DNA of 64,000 bases. Origin: Lineus longissimus (lineage: Eukaryota; Nemertea; Pilidiophora; Heteronemertea; Lineidae). Position 1 is the first letter of the stretch; each line of letters begins with the position of its first letter. The stretch lies in the NCBI RefSeq assembly GCF_910592395.1, contig NC_088326.1:10295001-10359000 (forward strand), given 5' to 3'. Made by a program: the position numbers and the translations under genes. This document shows, piece by piece, positions 31,450 to 43,522 of the stretch. The notes beneath the pieces are model-generated. The model ran no database searches. It saw nothing but the letters and a program-made list of their open reading frames with translations, and was not told the DNA's origin.

Positions 31450-32330
31450 ATACGAACGATTAGGTAACTATCGCCTGATTACATGTAAGTGGCCCAACGA
31501 ATGAAGTAACTCAAAATCAACTGATTATGTGATCCACGACACAAAAAGTAAGGAGAAATACCCAACCGAACACAAAATAAACCGATAAAATGACCTCATT
31601 TTCCTGTAAGGGGGGGTTACACAGGAGTTGCCACCTCTTCTTCCGTCGTCTGTAAAAGTACAATAATTCTAAAGAGGCTACATCTCATTTCACCAGGTTG
31701 GTTGATTTGACCTACATTTCAAGGTCACAGAAATCAACCATACTTAATTACATTTCACCAACAGTGGCACCTGTTATTATTATTTTGTCAAAGAGTCTTT
31801 ACTTCGTTGATGCATACATGGTACAGCGTTCGGTCATCTCAATATGTTGTAAACATTCGATGACTGTGTCCTACCTTTAACGCCTTGCCAGGTCATGAAT
31901 GTCAGAAAACTATTTGTAATTTGAATTCAATGACTATTTCTTTTCTTCTTACATACATGTAATGTACTGATGAAACGAAGGCAGATCAACCAAGACCTTA
32001 CTATGTACAGCTATTAACAGACGATGGAAGAAGCACTGTCAACGCGTGTATACCCCCTTGAGATGAGGTCACTGCATCTGTTGATTTTGTGTCACTTATT
32101 CGGTTTGGTCACTGATAATCTTGCCAATGTGAGTCATCCAAACGGTTGGGCGTTGGTCATTTATTTGGCTAATTTTGAGTCACTTAATATTCGGTAAGGT
32201 CATGACCTAATTGGTTGATTTTGTTTTACGATTAGGTCGGATCACTTTATCGGTTGATTGTATGTTACTTCAGTTGATTCACTTAATTGGGCGATGTGAC
32301 CTATCACTTTCGGAACAAGGTATCCGTGCA
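31450..32330. repeat. Block B, unit 4: fold-back repeat
   Basis: Left arm with AACTCAAAATCAACTGAT near 31510 and right arm with the facing copy near 32080, both inside the same degenerate repeat words as unit 2 but with more substitutions in the left arm. Confidence 0.5.
31610..31616 (+). repeat. Poly-G tract of 7 inside a TGTAA...TTACA palindrome, unit 4
   Basis: Units 2 and 3 lack this tract at the same place. Units 5 and 6 have 14 and 15 G in the same context. Length instability of a homopolymer is the simplest reading. Confidence 0.8.
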
Positions 32331-33293
32331 GAGATCATTTTTGTGCGGAACGATGCATTGCAACGCCTGGTGTGGAGACGAAAATCTACACGACGACGTC
32401 ACGCTGTTCGCACTCGTTTACCTCGTTCACCTTGTCTCCGCGGAGAACAACAAAGGTAGGCTACTGAAATAAAAAGCCGCTCACTCCGCTACAGATACAG
32501 ACATGAATGCACTAAACAAATTTTGCTTTCAACGCAGTAAAATACCTGAAACCTCGAAGAGTTCAATTGAAAACCCGTGTTCTTTATGTTATTTCTGATA
32601 AATCTGATAAGAACTCACCACGATTTCTTTGATATATCTTGTAGGAGAGAGAAAATAATACATGAACTGTCTGGCTCATGATAATCTCACCTTCTCGCTC
32701 CCGGATATTCTAACCCGATTTGGCCTTAAAAATGTTCAATGACCCAAAATTCCAATGCGCATCCAAATCTTTAACGAGATGTGCAAAACGTGTGTGCGTC
32801 GCCCAAAGCTGCCTTAAATGCACCACAGATTGATAACTTACTTTAAAAGCTGATCAGAGAGATACTTTTAAGCCCCGGAAGAAGGTCAGACAAAAGCATG
32901 TTAGTTGATAAAACGGCGTGTTTTCATAGAAAAGGGGAAATCCCAGTGCAATTCACTAGAAAACTATCGCGGGAACGAACAGACCTCATGATCAGCATTC
33001 TATATCATGTATAAAGGTTTAGGCGTTCGGGTAGAATCTGGGCATCTAGGTGACATCTAGGCTGGTCACAACGATTTGTTGACGAAATACGGAATTCCTG
33101 TAGACCAGGAAGGGAAACTTAGTCGAAGACAATTGCTTCGTCATGTAAGTTGTTGATAGGTAGAGAAAACAGAGTTGGTATTTTGATTTGAACGCAGTAA
33201 ATTGTGTTAGTTGCGTTGGAATATGAGGACACTGCGGGAGATCAGAAAAAGGATTAATCTGGAAATATCCTTTTTTCCTGCGGGGCCACTTCT

Positions 33294-33755
33294 CTACACT
33301 AGAATGTATACGTCCAGAGGGATTTCAAGAATAACAGGGGGTGCATTCAATAATCTAACCTCTTTGACCATAGTTTCCCTGCTGTCAAGGGCTTCGTTGG
33401 GCTTCCATCTCTTGCAATGTGACCATGACACGAACCTACATGCATGCTTCCTCCTCCGATTATTGAAGCCAGGGATGACATCATGTTTGGAACTCAAAAC
33501 AGCACATTCTGGTCTTGAACGCGAATTTATTGGTGGCCAGTATTTGAGGGATACATCTTCACGCCGCTCTCCAGCATCATAAAGCCGTATAAAGGTTATG
33601 CCTAAACAAGCAAGTGAGGTGCTCTCGATTATACATATATGGAGGGCTGCAAACAAGATATTTCGATGGAAACCCCTCCTCGTTGTTGACGAAACACAAG
33701 TATCATTTGAGCTGATCATTTCCGATAAAATATTAATAATACTATTCAAGTTCAT
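33294..33755 (-). CDS. ORF C, unit 4: C-terminally shortened copy
   Basis: Same family and start as unit 1. After VILEIPLDVYIL a 12-base loss replaces the usual EIADFGISG tail with a Val and a stop. An extra A nearby (33245-33250) would in any case have shifted the tail. The core up to VILEIP is intact, with two private changes (KYWPPINS, GWNEAL-type substitution in RWKPNEAL). Confidence 0.4.
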   Translation of the reverse strand: MNLNSIINILSEMISSNDTCVSSTTRRGFHRNILFAALHICIIESTSLACLGITFIRLYDAGERREDVSLKYWPPINSRSRPECAVLSSKHDVIPGFNNRRRKHACRFVSWSHCKRWKPNEALDSRETMVKEVRLLNAPPVILEIPLDVYILV

Positions 33756-34002
33756 TTCATTTGCTTTCAATGCAATCAGTGTATGTCGCTTAGTTAGTTC
33801 TAGTGGTCTGAAGTGCATTTGGGAGTTCGTGTTGACACTCGGTGTATGTTGTTGGCGAGCTGATCGATGTCATGCCTGAAGAATATACTCTGCTTTCATG
33901 CTTTTAAGATCTGTTCTCAATATCTAATTCGAACTACATACCATGCAAGATAAAAAGGCATTTTCGTCGTATACCATGTCCACAACGTCGATCATGTTCC
34001 GG

Positions 34003-34190
34003 TGTAACATCTGTGGTTGTTTCCCATGTGTCAGTGTTTCCAAACAATAGGCAGCTAGAGAGACCACGACTTTTCAATAGGGGGGATACACAGAAAAACT
34101 TGTCAATCTATTTTTGAGCGTTCCCAAACAATGAGGGGAAACACTCAAAAACAGAAACACTCAAAAACAGAAACACTCAAAAACATTACA
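34003..34190. mobile_element. 188-bp CCGG-flanked insertion with terminal TGTAA/TTACA
   Basis: Present only in unit 4. CCGG stands on both sides (33999-34002 and 34191-34194), whereas unit 5 has one CCGG at the uninterrupted site (near 43684). The ends are TGTAA and TTACA. The interior is AC-rich and has three perfect 16-bp repeats (34138-34185). It could be a very small MITE with a 4-bp target duplication, or a composite insertion. There is no coding capacity. Confidence 0.65.
34138..34185 (+). repeat. Three perfect copies of a 16-bp repeat
   Basis: GAAACACTCAAAAACA occurs three times without interruption at 34138, 34154 and 34170, inside the 188-bp insert. There are no spacers, so it is a minisatellite and not a CRISPR. 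Confidence 0.95.
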
Positions 34191-36391
34191 CCGGCATGGC
34201 GTTTGCTTTGATAAAGTACTGATTTAATAAACCGGTGACACTGGAGTCTAAAGGTGGGCCTGCTGTAGGTTAAATCCGCAGGTGGTAATGCCATTAGAAA
34301 AGGTAAGGATGCCAGGTCCCCTTCTCAACACTCGGATATCGGAACGAAACCTGCCATCGCCCCAGAAGCAGTCACTGTGGATCCAGAGGGCAATGAGAGA
34401 TCCTTTTCTGAGATTGAAACCCCTTCTAATTTTTCGGAGATATCGAGGTCAAAGAAAACAGCAAAATATTCACATCTGTGAGATTAACAGGAAGAAGGTC
34501 AAGCACAAAGAACAAATATCAAAAACAAGACATGGAAGGATGTGCAAGGGAATCCGCATAGTTTGGAGGATGTACTTTGTTGTCCGTCGTGGACCCGGAG
34601 AAGGCCCATTACATGTATGGCACTTATAGTGTGCAAATCTCAAAGTCGTCCATTTTTTCCGGTGGAGCCCGTTACACATACGTTATTCCTCGGTTCCCAT
34701 GCGTTCCTTTATCGGGTAATTGTCCGCTGTGGAAGCGGTACACCTCATGTTCATCCGCTGCATGTCAGGTGGTAGTCGGGCCTCGAGCCACGTCCACCGG
34801 ACATCAAAGCGCATGAACTGACAAGTACAGGAAGACGAACACACTAGTTCCCAACAAAACGCATGCCCAACACAAACGAGCCGTACAACCCGGCGGACGT
34901 GGTTGTCTAGTGGAGTCTGTGCCAAAGTTTGTATACGCACAAAACATTTCTCCGGATGAAGCGAACCTCGCCCGTTCTTGCCTGACAAGGAATACATTCG
35001 CAGAACGAAAGACAAATAGGAAACGCATGCAAACGGACAACATCGGATTGGACTTTGCTCTCTATTGGACGTCTGTTATAACGCAATCCGTCAAGGTGTG
35101 ATCATGACTGGCGCTTCAAATCATTTCTGCATATTTTGGAAACGGAAGATACATGTAATGCACATGGATCGATCCATACCGTCCATCATTTCCGACTTGG
35201 ATAGACATTGTTTGGCGACACCATGTAGTCCGGTGGTCACGGCGTCGTTTCCTGGCCTGGCCTGTGTTGATTCGAAGTAATTATTGAAGCGAGTTTGGAT
35301 CGTAGAACCTCGATTATCTTACGCATGTCGTGTTGTCAAAATTCAGCAGGTTTTAGTCATTTCATGTATTGATTTCTTAAACTCCATCAATATAGCCGAT
35401 TATACTGAGTTGCATTGGTTTGTGTTAAATGCTTATCGATATTTGGTATGGAAGATGAAAAACAGTACCCTACAATGCATCATATGCCTAAATTATGATT
35501 TTAAAGATCATGACTGTACATAATGCAACACAAAAAAAGTATTTGTTTCATCGATCCATTAAGACTGATGTATTACAACATTGTCGAAACAAAGGCCAAG
35601 ACGTGAAATAATGACCATCAGAAAGAACACGGTGTCGCCAATGCATTGCCTATCCAGATCGAACTGGTTAAATCTTGTCATCGACCATGTGTTTGCTATC
35701 TAGCTTGAATATAGCATGCTCCTAGAGTTAACCGGTCTGACATCGGTGTAAATAGATAATGTAAGCAAGCCGAGTCTGTTCCTTGTCTAGTGTTAATGAA
35801 ATAAACGTTGGCATCGCCAATAAGTGATTATGGGGCATTGCAGTGGATTGCCTCGACAATCAACCTTGTGGTCCTTGTCTATCTATCTATGATGAAGATG
35901 TTGTCGTTCGATGTTTAAAAAAGTGATAACGATGTGGTTTTGGCTGTCGCTCTAAACACCGCAATGATGGTAGAGCTAAAATATATATGAAGATAGCTCC
36001 ATCCGAGCGAAGTTTGCTGACACAACCAGTAGGCCTACTGGCAGCGAGGTATTAACATCTTGTCTAAAACATCCGAAATGAATATATTTTTAGGCATCAT
36101 CCGCTAAATGTACGCAACATAGTTATATTTTGGACGTGCTGGGGCCCATTTGACACTAATCTTTGATAGATGATGAATCTGACCTTATTTGATTAGCTGG
36201 ATGCCGGGTCTCTTGGTAAATCCAATGGCGGAGTCCTCCCCGACTGTCTGATCGCCATGCCATTTCAACCTGTTTGTTATATTATTTACTTCTGATCAAT
36301 AAGGCAGTTACGAGGCGCGGCAAATCGAGAAATTCAGCGACGAGAAACTTCGTGGGATTTATTGATAATAAAAATAAACAGTGTGCTGTAG

Positions 36392-38724
36392 TGTAATGTC
36401 AGCGAAGGCGTGTTCTTGTCCTAACTCAAGCCGATGGAAGACTTGAGCCAGACAGCGTGGAGGAATGTGATTGTACGAACGTAACTTGAAGATAAGATAA
36501 CGGTGATGATGAAACTTTTAATATTTTGAGTAGGAGCTCATCCAAACAGGGGTTCCTCTGTTGGTGGCTATTCCTGAACTGTCTTAAAACATTCCAAAAC
36601 CAACTCCTAGCAACGTCAAAACAAGTTAAGAGGTATAGGCTTACGAGAGTTCAATTAGGCCTATAATAACATGATTAAATCTTACAAATAATGTTTGGCT
36701 TACAGCTCTACGGTCAAATGTATACACTATGCATATTGGCAAGGGCCTATAAATAATAGCAGGGAATACGTACAGGCTATGTAACATGCCACCCCTTAAC
36801 GAAACGACATTGTCCTCAAGGTTAAATAAATACCTGTGGGGACAACATAAGAGCTAGGGTAGAGAGTGTCACTGAATAAATCTGGATACTAATCTTTGGA
36901 CAACAAGAATAATTAATACACCTGTTCTAATAATATATAGACAATGCCATGTCTGGCTAATATCTGCCGTGTGTGGCGAACGAAGTAGCGGGTCACGTTA
37001 GGATGCAGCGCTAATCCGAATGAGATTTAAATATGATAATAATAATAATAATTTAAGCTCCAGGTGCTAATTACCTTAACATTTGTCAACAATTTTGAAA
37101 GGTATCTTTATATTCAATTAAGCTTTGACGCCCCAATCCCTATATCACTAGATTATTATACGAAGTGATGAGACAACAATCACAACTTTGATAAACAGCT
37201 TAGATGAGAACACATGACCACAGTCCAAATTCAATGCAAAGTGATAGCGACAATCCAAATTTCGAGATTCAATCGTCCGGTAGATGGAATGAGGGCATTA
37301 TTGGAACGGTAGAAATTTCCTTAGTCACCAGTTGGCTTTAATTACCACTCGAAGAACAATTGTTTCATTATTGGTGTAGATGGTACATCAACAACCTTCG
37401 TAGTCCAATCATTGATCAAAAATTCCACGTCGTCATGGGGAAAATTGTGCGGGGACAACACACGTCCATACACAGAAATCTCCCTCGCAAAAGATGCATC
37501 TCCAAAAATGTGGGAACAATACTCCCGGACACAGTCATCAATGGTTGAATTCCTTCGTATGTTAAATGTCCCTCCGAGCTTAATTTTGTCGGAACGCTAG
37601 GTCCCATCACGAGATATTGGCACAATGCAAACGTCCAATCTGGAATGGTTTTTCTCGTCTAGAGCACTCAAATCTCTTGAACTTTGAGAGCTGATGTCTG
37701 AGATTGTTCGATCACTTTCTCTTGATAAAGATTCTGAATATCCAGTTGGTTGAGATGGTTTTCGGTGTTTGGAAATTGGTTGGCTGGGTGGTGGTACAGG
37801 AAATACTTGTTGATGAGCATGTTCATTACCGTAGATCACTTCTCTATATGCATCCGTATCAAAAATGCATGGTTCATGTCCTTTTTCCACCTGCTTGAGG
37901 TCGGTAGAGTTGCTTTGCTCTTGGCTCGCCCTTGCTTCACCGAGCGAAGTACATGTACATGTACAACTTGATGTTTTTCGAGCTTTCTTTTTTTCTATAA
38001 AGTTCATTAGGCGTTTTTTGTCTCTCTCTCGTTTACGTGGCTATTTAGCTGAAGAGCGTACATGCGAATTTGAAAATGAGTGTCCATATGGAACTTGTGC
38101 CTTATTCCATAAAAGTGTAACAGCATAACTGTCCTCGCAGGCCTGAAACGACCATTTTGCCTGTAGAACGTGCAGGCCATGAGTCCTCAGTGAAAACTCC
38201 AAATCCTCAGGTAGTTGAACCGACATTTTGAAATTAACAGATGATAAAATCCTCACATGATCCGTTGATAATCATTACGTCGCCTTCTGGATATAAATCA
38301 ATACGAATTGAATCACGTCGGGGTCACCATGTAATGTCAGCGAAGGCGTGTTCTTGTCCTAACTCAAGCCGATAGAAGACTTGAGCCAGACAGCGTGGAG
38401 GAATGAGATGGTACAAACGTAACTTGAAGATAAGATAACGGTGATGATGAAACTTTTAATATTTTGAGTAGGAGCTCATCCAAACAGGGGTTCCTCTGTT
38501 GGTGGCTATTCCTGAACTGTCTTAAAACATTCCAAAACCAACTCCTAGCAACGTCAAAACAAGTTAAGAGGTATAGGCCTACAAGAGTTCAATTAGGCCT
38601 ATAATTACATGATTAAATCTTACAAATAATGTTTGGCTTACAGCTCTACGGTCAAATGTATACATTATGCATATTGGCAAGGGCCTATAAATAATAGCAG
38701 GGAATACGTACAGGCTATGTAACA
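36392..38724 (-). mobile_element. Non-autonomous Gypsy-type LTR element, unit 4 copy
   Basis: Same element, same site and same GTAG duplication as 26739-29063. The LTRs are 36392-36786 and 38330-38724, each 395 bp, with the primer-binding site next to 38330. It shares the left-LTR and right-LTR differences seen in unit 3, so it arrived by duplication of the unit and not by a new insertion. Confidence 0.9.
37342..38226 (-). pseudogene. Cargo ORF of the LTR element, unit 4, with two stops
   Basis: Homologue of 27681-28565, ATG at 38226. It has the TAG shared with unit 3 (37597-37599) and an additional private TAG at 38041-38043, where unit 3 and unit 5 have a Ser codon just before PRKRERDKKRL. 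The reading is otherwise in phase throughout. Confidence 0.6.
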
Positions 38725-39444
38725 GTAGCTACTGTAGTGATCAAATGACGTCCCCCAGCCACAACCAGCCCTTTGCGTTTGACCTCGGTCACTTCACCTT
38801 CATCAAGAGCGCATTGCCGCAGGAAATGGCATATGTCAGCAAGTATTGTTGTCTTGAAAACAGCGGCCAGTGGTATCTGTTGTGCTGCGCAGCAGGGAGC
38901 CCAGGGTTTTGTTCTTGCATCAGCTCTCATTTCCCCGGAGAAGCTTGTGAAGGGTATCACCCTTTTGGTTATGCGATGTATACATACATGGCTAAACTCT
39001 GTCTTAGTCTCATTCACGAACAGATTGTGAACTTTTTATAGGTTTCTCCGCTGCTACTGGCTGGAGCTCGTCCAGGTGTATCTTTTCTTAATCCAGGAAA
39101 TCAACGTCATCAGCATAATCTATTTGTAGTGGCAGGTCCAGGCTTGGGACTGGTGGGTTAGGCCTGTTGGGGCTTGCAAGTGTAGCAGCAATTTAGCAGG
39201 TTAAAGGGACTGGTGAAAAGGCGGTTGGCCTGTGGTGAGCCTAGTACATTGTAGTTTCAAACGAATCGGACAGTTCGCTTTTCACGCCGATCCTTAGCTT
39301 CATCCCTGCCAGGAGGGATCTTACATGTCTCAGAATATGATCACCGAAGCCTGCTTTCAGTAGGACAACTAAGTTGCGTTTCCACCTGATTGTTTTACTA
39401 ATCACAGGGAGTGTGACTGAGTTCAAGATCAAGATTTTTACCAC
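38725..39444 (-). mobile_element. Non-LTR reverse-transcriptase relic, unit 4
   Basis: Same relic as 29064-29770, with the YADD piece near 39105-39117, LFVNETKTEFSHV near 38980-39020 and IRWKRNLVVLL near 39380. Decayed in the same way. Confidence 0.65.
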
Positions 39445-39880
39445 GACTCAGCCACTCCTCTACATGAAAAAAGACAAGGGGTATCTCGATTAATTCTCCA
39501 TTAGTTTAAAAAAGACATACGAACCAACACAGAGTACAGAGGACGGTTCTGATTGGATGATAGTTATAATGAATCGGACCAATCAAACGTCGTCTTCCAA
39601 ACTGCCATGGGAAGCATTAGTGCAGAAGGTAGTGTTACGGAAAAAAGAGTGTTATCATCTTTCGTCTCGTCAAAAATTTAAGCGCGAAATCCTATATCCT
39701 CCAAATATACTGATCGTTTTTGAGTGGGAATTTCAGAGAGAAAAAAATGTTTCAGTTATCACGAATGAGAAAGGTTTGAAAGTAACGAGCAGGTTACAAA
39801 GGTTTACTTGCCACCCGATAGAATAATGGATCAGATGGAAAATTTGTAGAATATTCTATTTCTTTTAAAAACCCAGTCTA

Positions 39881-40882
39881 TCAAGCATGAGTGCGGTGAT
39901 AGAACTTAAAATACCCTTGGCCATTTGCTGGCCAAGCCAAAAAAGATCCGTTCCGGCCAGCGGCAATCATATCTACATCTGAAATTATCGTCGATTGGTA
40001 ACTCTTTCTATAATACCAATAGTGTTGAAGATTCTTCTGAATAGGAATATAGGTCACAATAAAACCTTTTTTGCGCTTGTCTGGAGTCGTCGGCATTATT
40101 ATTTGGTTGGCACGGTCCCACGTTACGTGATAGCAACCAAGTCTACATCTCAAACCGGGCCATTTTAAATTGCAAATTACATGTATTACCACTTTCTGCT
40201 GATAGTTGCTCCTTCTAGTAAACAGACGTACACAGTTCCACATTGTGGCAAGTACATCCTTTCCTGCAGTTATGAAGACGGAATTCTGCGTTTGCAGTAC
40301 TAACCGAATTAAAGTTCCTTGAATGAAGTGCACGTCCAGCTCCCTCCCCGCCGTCAAAGTGTAGTTGAATTTATTATCGACACCCTTGTCAATATCAATC
40401 TCGAAAACAGCAAGTGCAAAGAAGCCTCTCGTTCTTAGGCCATTTTTGCGTACGCGGTGAACGTATATAACGAAAGCTTGCCCAGTCAACTCGATGTGTT
40501 CTATATGCAAAATCAAAACGAGCTCAATGTTCTGACTCTGAGTGGGCAGTTCCATAATGTAGAAACCCAAATGAACGCCATTGCGATCAAATATTTTCGG
40601 ACATTCCCTTGGGCTGGTTGTACTAAATATCACGAAATAGGCCTTCCGAATGTATAATTTCTAGATCAACAGATGCTTGTTGATTGAACTTCTAGAATAG
40701 TTGAATAACTGTCTTGAGACATATCGCCCTCAATTTTGATAAATCTGATGGATGAAAGGGGATCTTCGTTTAACATAAACCCTTTCCACTAGGATATATA
40801 TGTTAACATACTTGTCATAGTAGACCCGAATCGAAATGAGAGCCGCCGTATTCCTAAAGATCTTGTCGACTTTGTAACTCAT
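39881..40882 (-). pseudogene. Gene A, unit 4: broken by a nonsense codon
   Basis: The frame begins at the ATG at 40882 and meets a TAG at 40661-40663 (codon 74), where units 1, 2, 3 and 5 have Tyr (or the equivalent) in HLLIYKLYI. The remaining 250 codons are open and closely match unit 3. Private substitutions include RGFFALAVF for SSFIALGVF. Translation could restart at a downstream Met, but the conserved NRGRYVSRQLFN block would be lost. Confidence 0.75.
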
Positions 40883-41099
40883 TCTTGGCAACTTTTGTCC
40901 TTTAAATTCAAATTAAAGCTTGTCTCACATTATCAACTAAAAGTAACAATGGCATTTAAACGCTTATGTTACAAATGTACGGGCTACCCAGTCACCTTCT
41001 TTTTTACAGCAGCGGTTTCCACAATATTGAATAACACACGAAATTGAAACATTCCAAAATTACTGAAATATCACGCTATTCAAATTTCAATCCCGACTG

Positions 41100-42010
41100 G
41101 ACCCAGGTGAGGCATGTTATACAAACGATTAGGTAACTATCGCCTGATTACATGTAAGTGGCCCAACGAATGAAGTAACTCAAAATCAACTGATTATGTG
41201 ATCCACGACACAAAAAGTAAGGAGAAATACCCAACCGAACACAAAATAAACCGATAAAATGACCTCATTTTCCTGTAAGGGGGGGGGGGGGGTTACACAG
41301 GAGTTGACACCTCTTCTTCCGTCGTCTGTAAAAGTACAATAATTCTAAAGAGGCTACATCTCATTTCACCAGGTTGGTTGATTTGAGCTACATTTCAAGG
41401 TCACAGAAATCAACCATACTTAATTACATTTCACCAACAGTGGCACCTGTTATTAATATTTTGTCAAAGAGTCTTTACTTCGTTGATGCATACATGGTAC
41501 AGCGTTCGGTCATCTCAATATGTTGTAAACATTCGATGACTGTGTCCTACCTTTAACGCCTTGCCAGTTCATGAATGTCAGAAAACTATTTGTAATTTGA
41601 ATTCAATGACTATTTCTTTTCTTCTTACATACATGTAATGTACTGATGAAACGAAGGCAGATCAACCAAGACCTTGTCATATACAGCTATTAACAGACGA
41701 TGGAAGAAGCACTGTCAACGCGTGTATACCTCCTTGAGATGAGGTCACTGCATCGGTTGATTTTGTGTCACTTATTCGGTTTGGTCACTGATAATCGTGC
41801 CAATGTGAGTCATCCAAACGGTTGGGCCGTTGGTCATTTATTTGGCTAATTTTGAGTCACCTAATATTCGGTAAGGTCATGACCTAATTGGTTGATTTTG
41901 TTTTACGATTAGGTCGGATCACTTGATCGGTTGATTGTATGTTACCTCAGTTGATTCACTTAATTGGGCGATGTGACCTATCACTTTCGGAACAAGGTAT
42001 CCGCGGAGAG
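41100..42010. repeat. Block B, unit 5: fold-back repeat
   Basis: Same inverted arms as the other units, left near 41180 (AAAATCAACTGAT) and right near 41750 (ATCGGTTGATTTTGTG), with the degenerate AACCGAT/AAGTGAC repeats. Confidence 0.5.
41279..41292 (+). repeat. Poly-G tract of 14, unit 5
   Basis: Fourteen G in the same TGTAA...TTACACAGGAG context as the 7-G tract at 31610 and the 15-G tract at 50777. Confidence 0.85.
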
Positions 42011-42913
42011 ATCATTTTTGTGCGGATCGATGCATTGCAACGCCTGGTGTGGAGACGAAAATCTACACGACGACGTCACGCTGTTCGCACTCGTTTACCC
42101 CGTTCACCTTGTCTCCGCGGAGAACAACAAAGGTAGGCTACTGAAATAAAAAGCCGCTCACTCCGCTACAGATACAGACATGAATGCACTAAACAAATTT
42201 TGCTTTCAACGCCGCAAAATACCTGAACCTCGAAGAGTTCAATTGAAAACCCGTGTTCTTTATGTTATTTCTGATAAATCTGATAAGAACTCACCACGAT
42301 TTCTTTGATATATCTTGTAGGAGAGAGAAAATAATACATGAACTGTCTGGCTCATATTAATCTCACCTTCTCGCTCCCGGATATTCTAACCTGATTTGGC
42401 CTTAAATAATGTTCAATGATCCAAAATTCCAATGCGCATCCAAATCTTTAACGAGATGTGCAAAACGTGTGGGCGTCGCCCAAATCTGCCTAAAATGCAC
42501 CACAGATTGATAACTTACTTTTAAAGCTGATCAGAGAGATACCTTAAGGCCCCGAATGAAGGTCAGACAAAAGCACGTTAGTTGATAAAACGGCGTGTTT
42601 TCATAGAAAAGGGGAAATCCCAGTGCAATTCACTCGAAAACTATCGCGGGCACGTACAGTCCTCATCATCAGAATTCTATATCATGTATAAAGGTTTAGG
42701 CGTTCGGGTAGAATCTGGGCATCTAGGTGACATCTAGGCTGGTCACAACGATTTGTTGACGAAATACGGAATTCCTGTAGACCAGGAAGGGAAACTTAGT
42801 CGAAGATAATTGCTTTGTCATGTAAGTTGTTGATAGGTAGAGAAAACAGAGTTGGTATTTTGATTTGAACGCAGTAAATTGTGTGCGTTGGAATATGAGG
42901 ACACTGCGGGAGA

Positions 42914-43522
42914 TCAGAAAAGGATTAATCTGGAAATATCCTTTTTTCCTGCGGGGCCACTAATCCCAAAATCTGCAGTTTCTAGAATGTATACGTCCAG
43001 AGGGATTTCAAGAATAACAGGGGGTGCATTCAATAATCTAACCTCTTTGACCATAGTTTCCCTGCTGTTAAGGGCTTCCTTGGGTTTCCATCTCTTGCAA
43101 TGTGACCATGACACGAACCTACATGCATGCTTCCTCCTCCGATTATTGAAGCCAGCGATTACATCATGTTTGGAACTCAAAACAGTACATTCTGGTCTTG
43201 AACGCGAATTTATTGGTAGCCAGTATTTCAGAGATACATCTTCACGCCGCACCCCAGCATTATAAAGCCGTATAAAGGTTATGCCTAAACAAGCAAGTGA
43301 GGTGCTCTCGATTATACATATATGGAGGGCTGCAAACAAGATATTTCGATGGAAACCCCTCCTCGTTGTTGACGAAACACAAGTATCATTTGAGCTGATC
43401 ATTTCCGGTAAAATACTCATAATACTATTCAAGTTTATTTTATTTACATGTACTTTCAATGCAATCAGTGTATGTCGCTTAGTTAGTTCGTCTGAAGTGC
43501 ATTTGGGAGTTCGTGTTGACAC
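42914..43522 (-). CDS. ORF C, unit 5: unrecognised protein, start uncertain
   Basis: Same family. This copy lost the ATG used in the other units (it reads KINLNS, with a 6-base in-frame insertion just before). The frame is open to an upstream ATG at 43522, but a 5-base deletion upstream changes the phase relative to the other units, so that start is not homologous to theirs. The core RRGFHRN...VILEIP and the tail ending SRLILF are intact. Confidence 0.4.
   Translation of the reverse strand: MSTRTPKCTSDELTKRHTLIALKVHVNKINLNSIMSILPEMISSNDTCVSSTTRRGFHRNILFAALHICIIESTSLACLGITFIRLYNAGVRREDVSLKYWLPINSRSRPECTVLSSKHDVIAGFNNRRRKHACRFVSWSHCKRWKPKEALNSRETMVKEVRLLNAPPVILEIPLDVYILETADFGISGPAGKKDISRLILF

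Larger units (their letters stand above)
31214..40882. repeat. Array unit 4
   Basis: Contents: poly-G tract (31610-31616), block B (31450-32330), non-coding 32330-33290, ORF C (33294-33755, shortened), the 188-bp CCGG insert, block D (34683-35101), non-coding block E (35101-36390), the LTR element (36392-38724), the reverse-transcriptase relic, and a broken gene A. Block D matches unit 1 closely, and the right half matches units 3 and 5. I see no gene in 32330-33290 or 35101-36390. Confidence 0.9.

Noticed and set aside
34138-34185. Three regular repeats as a CRISPR array.
   Set aside because: There are no spacers between the copies, only three units, and the genome is eukaryotic.
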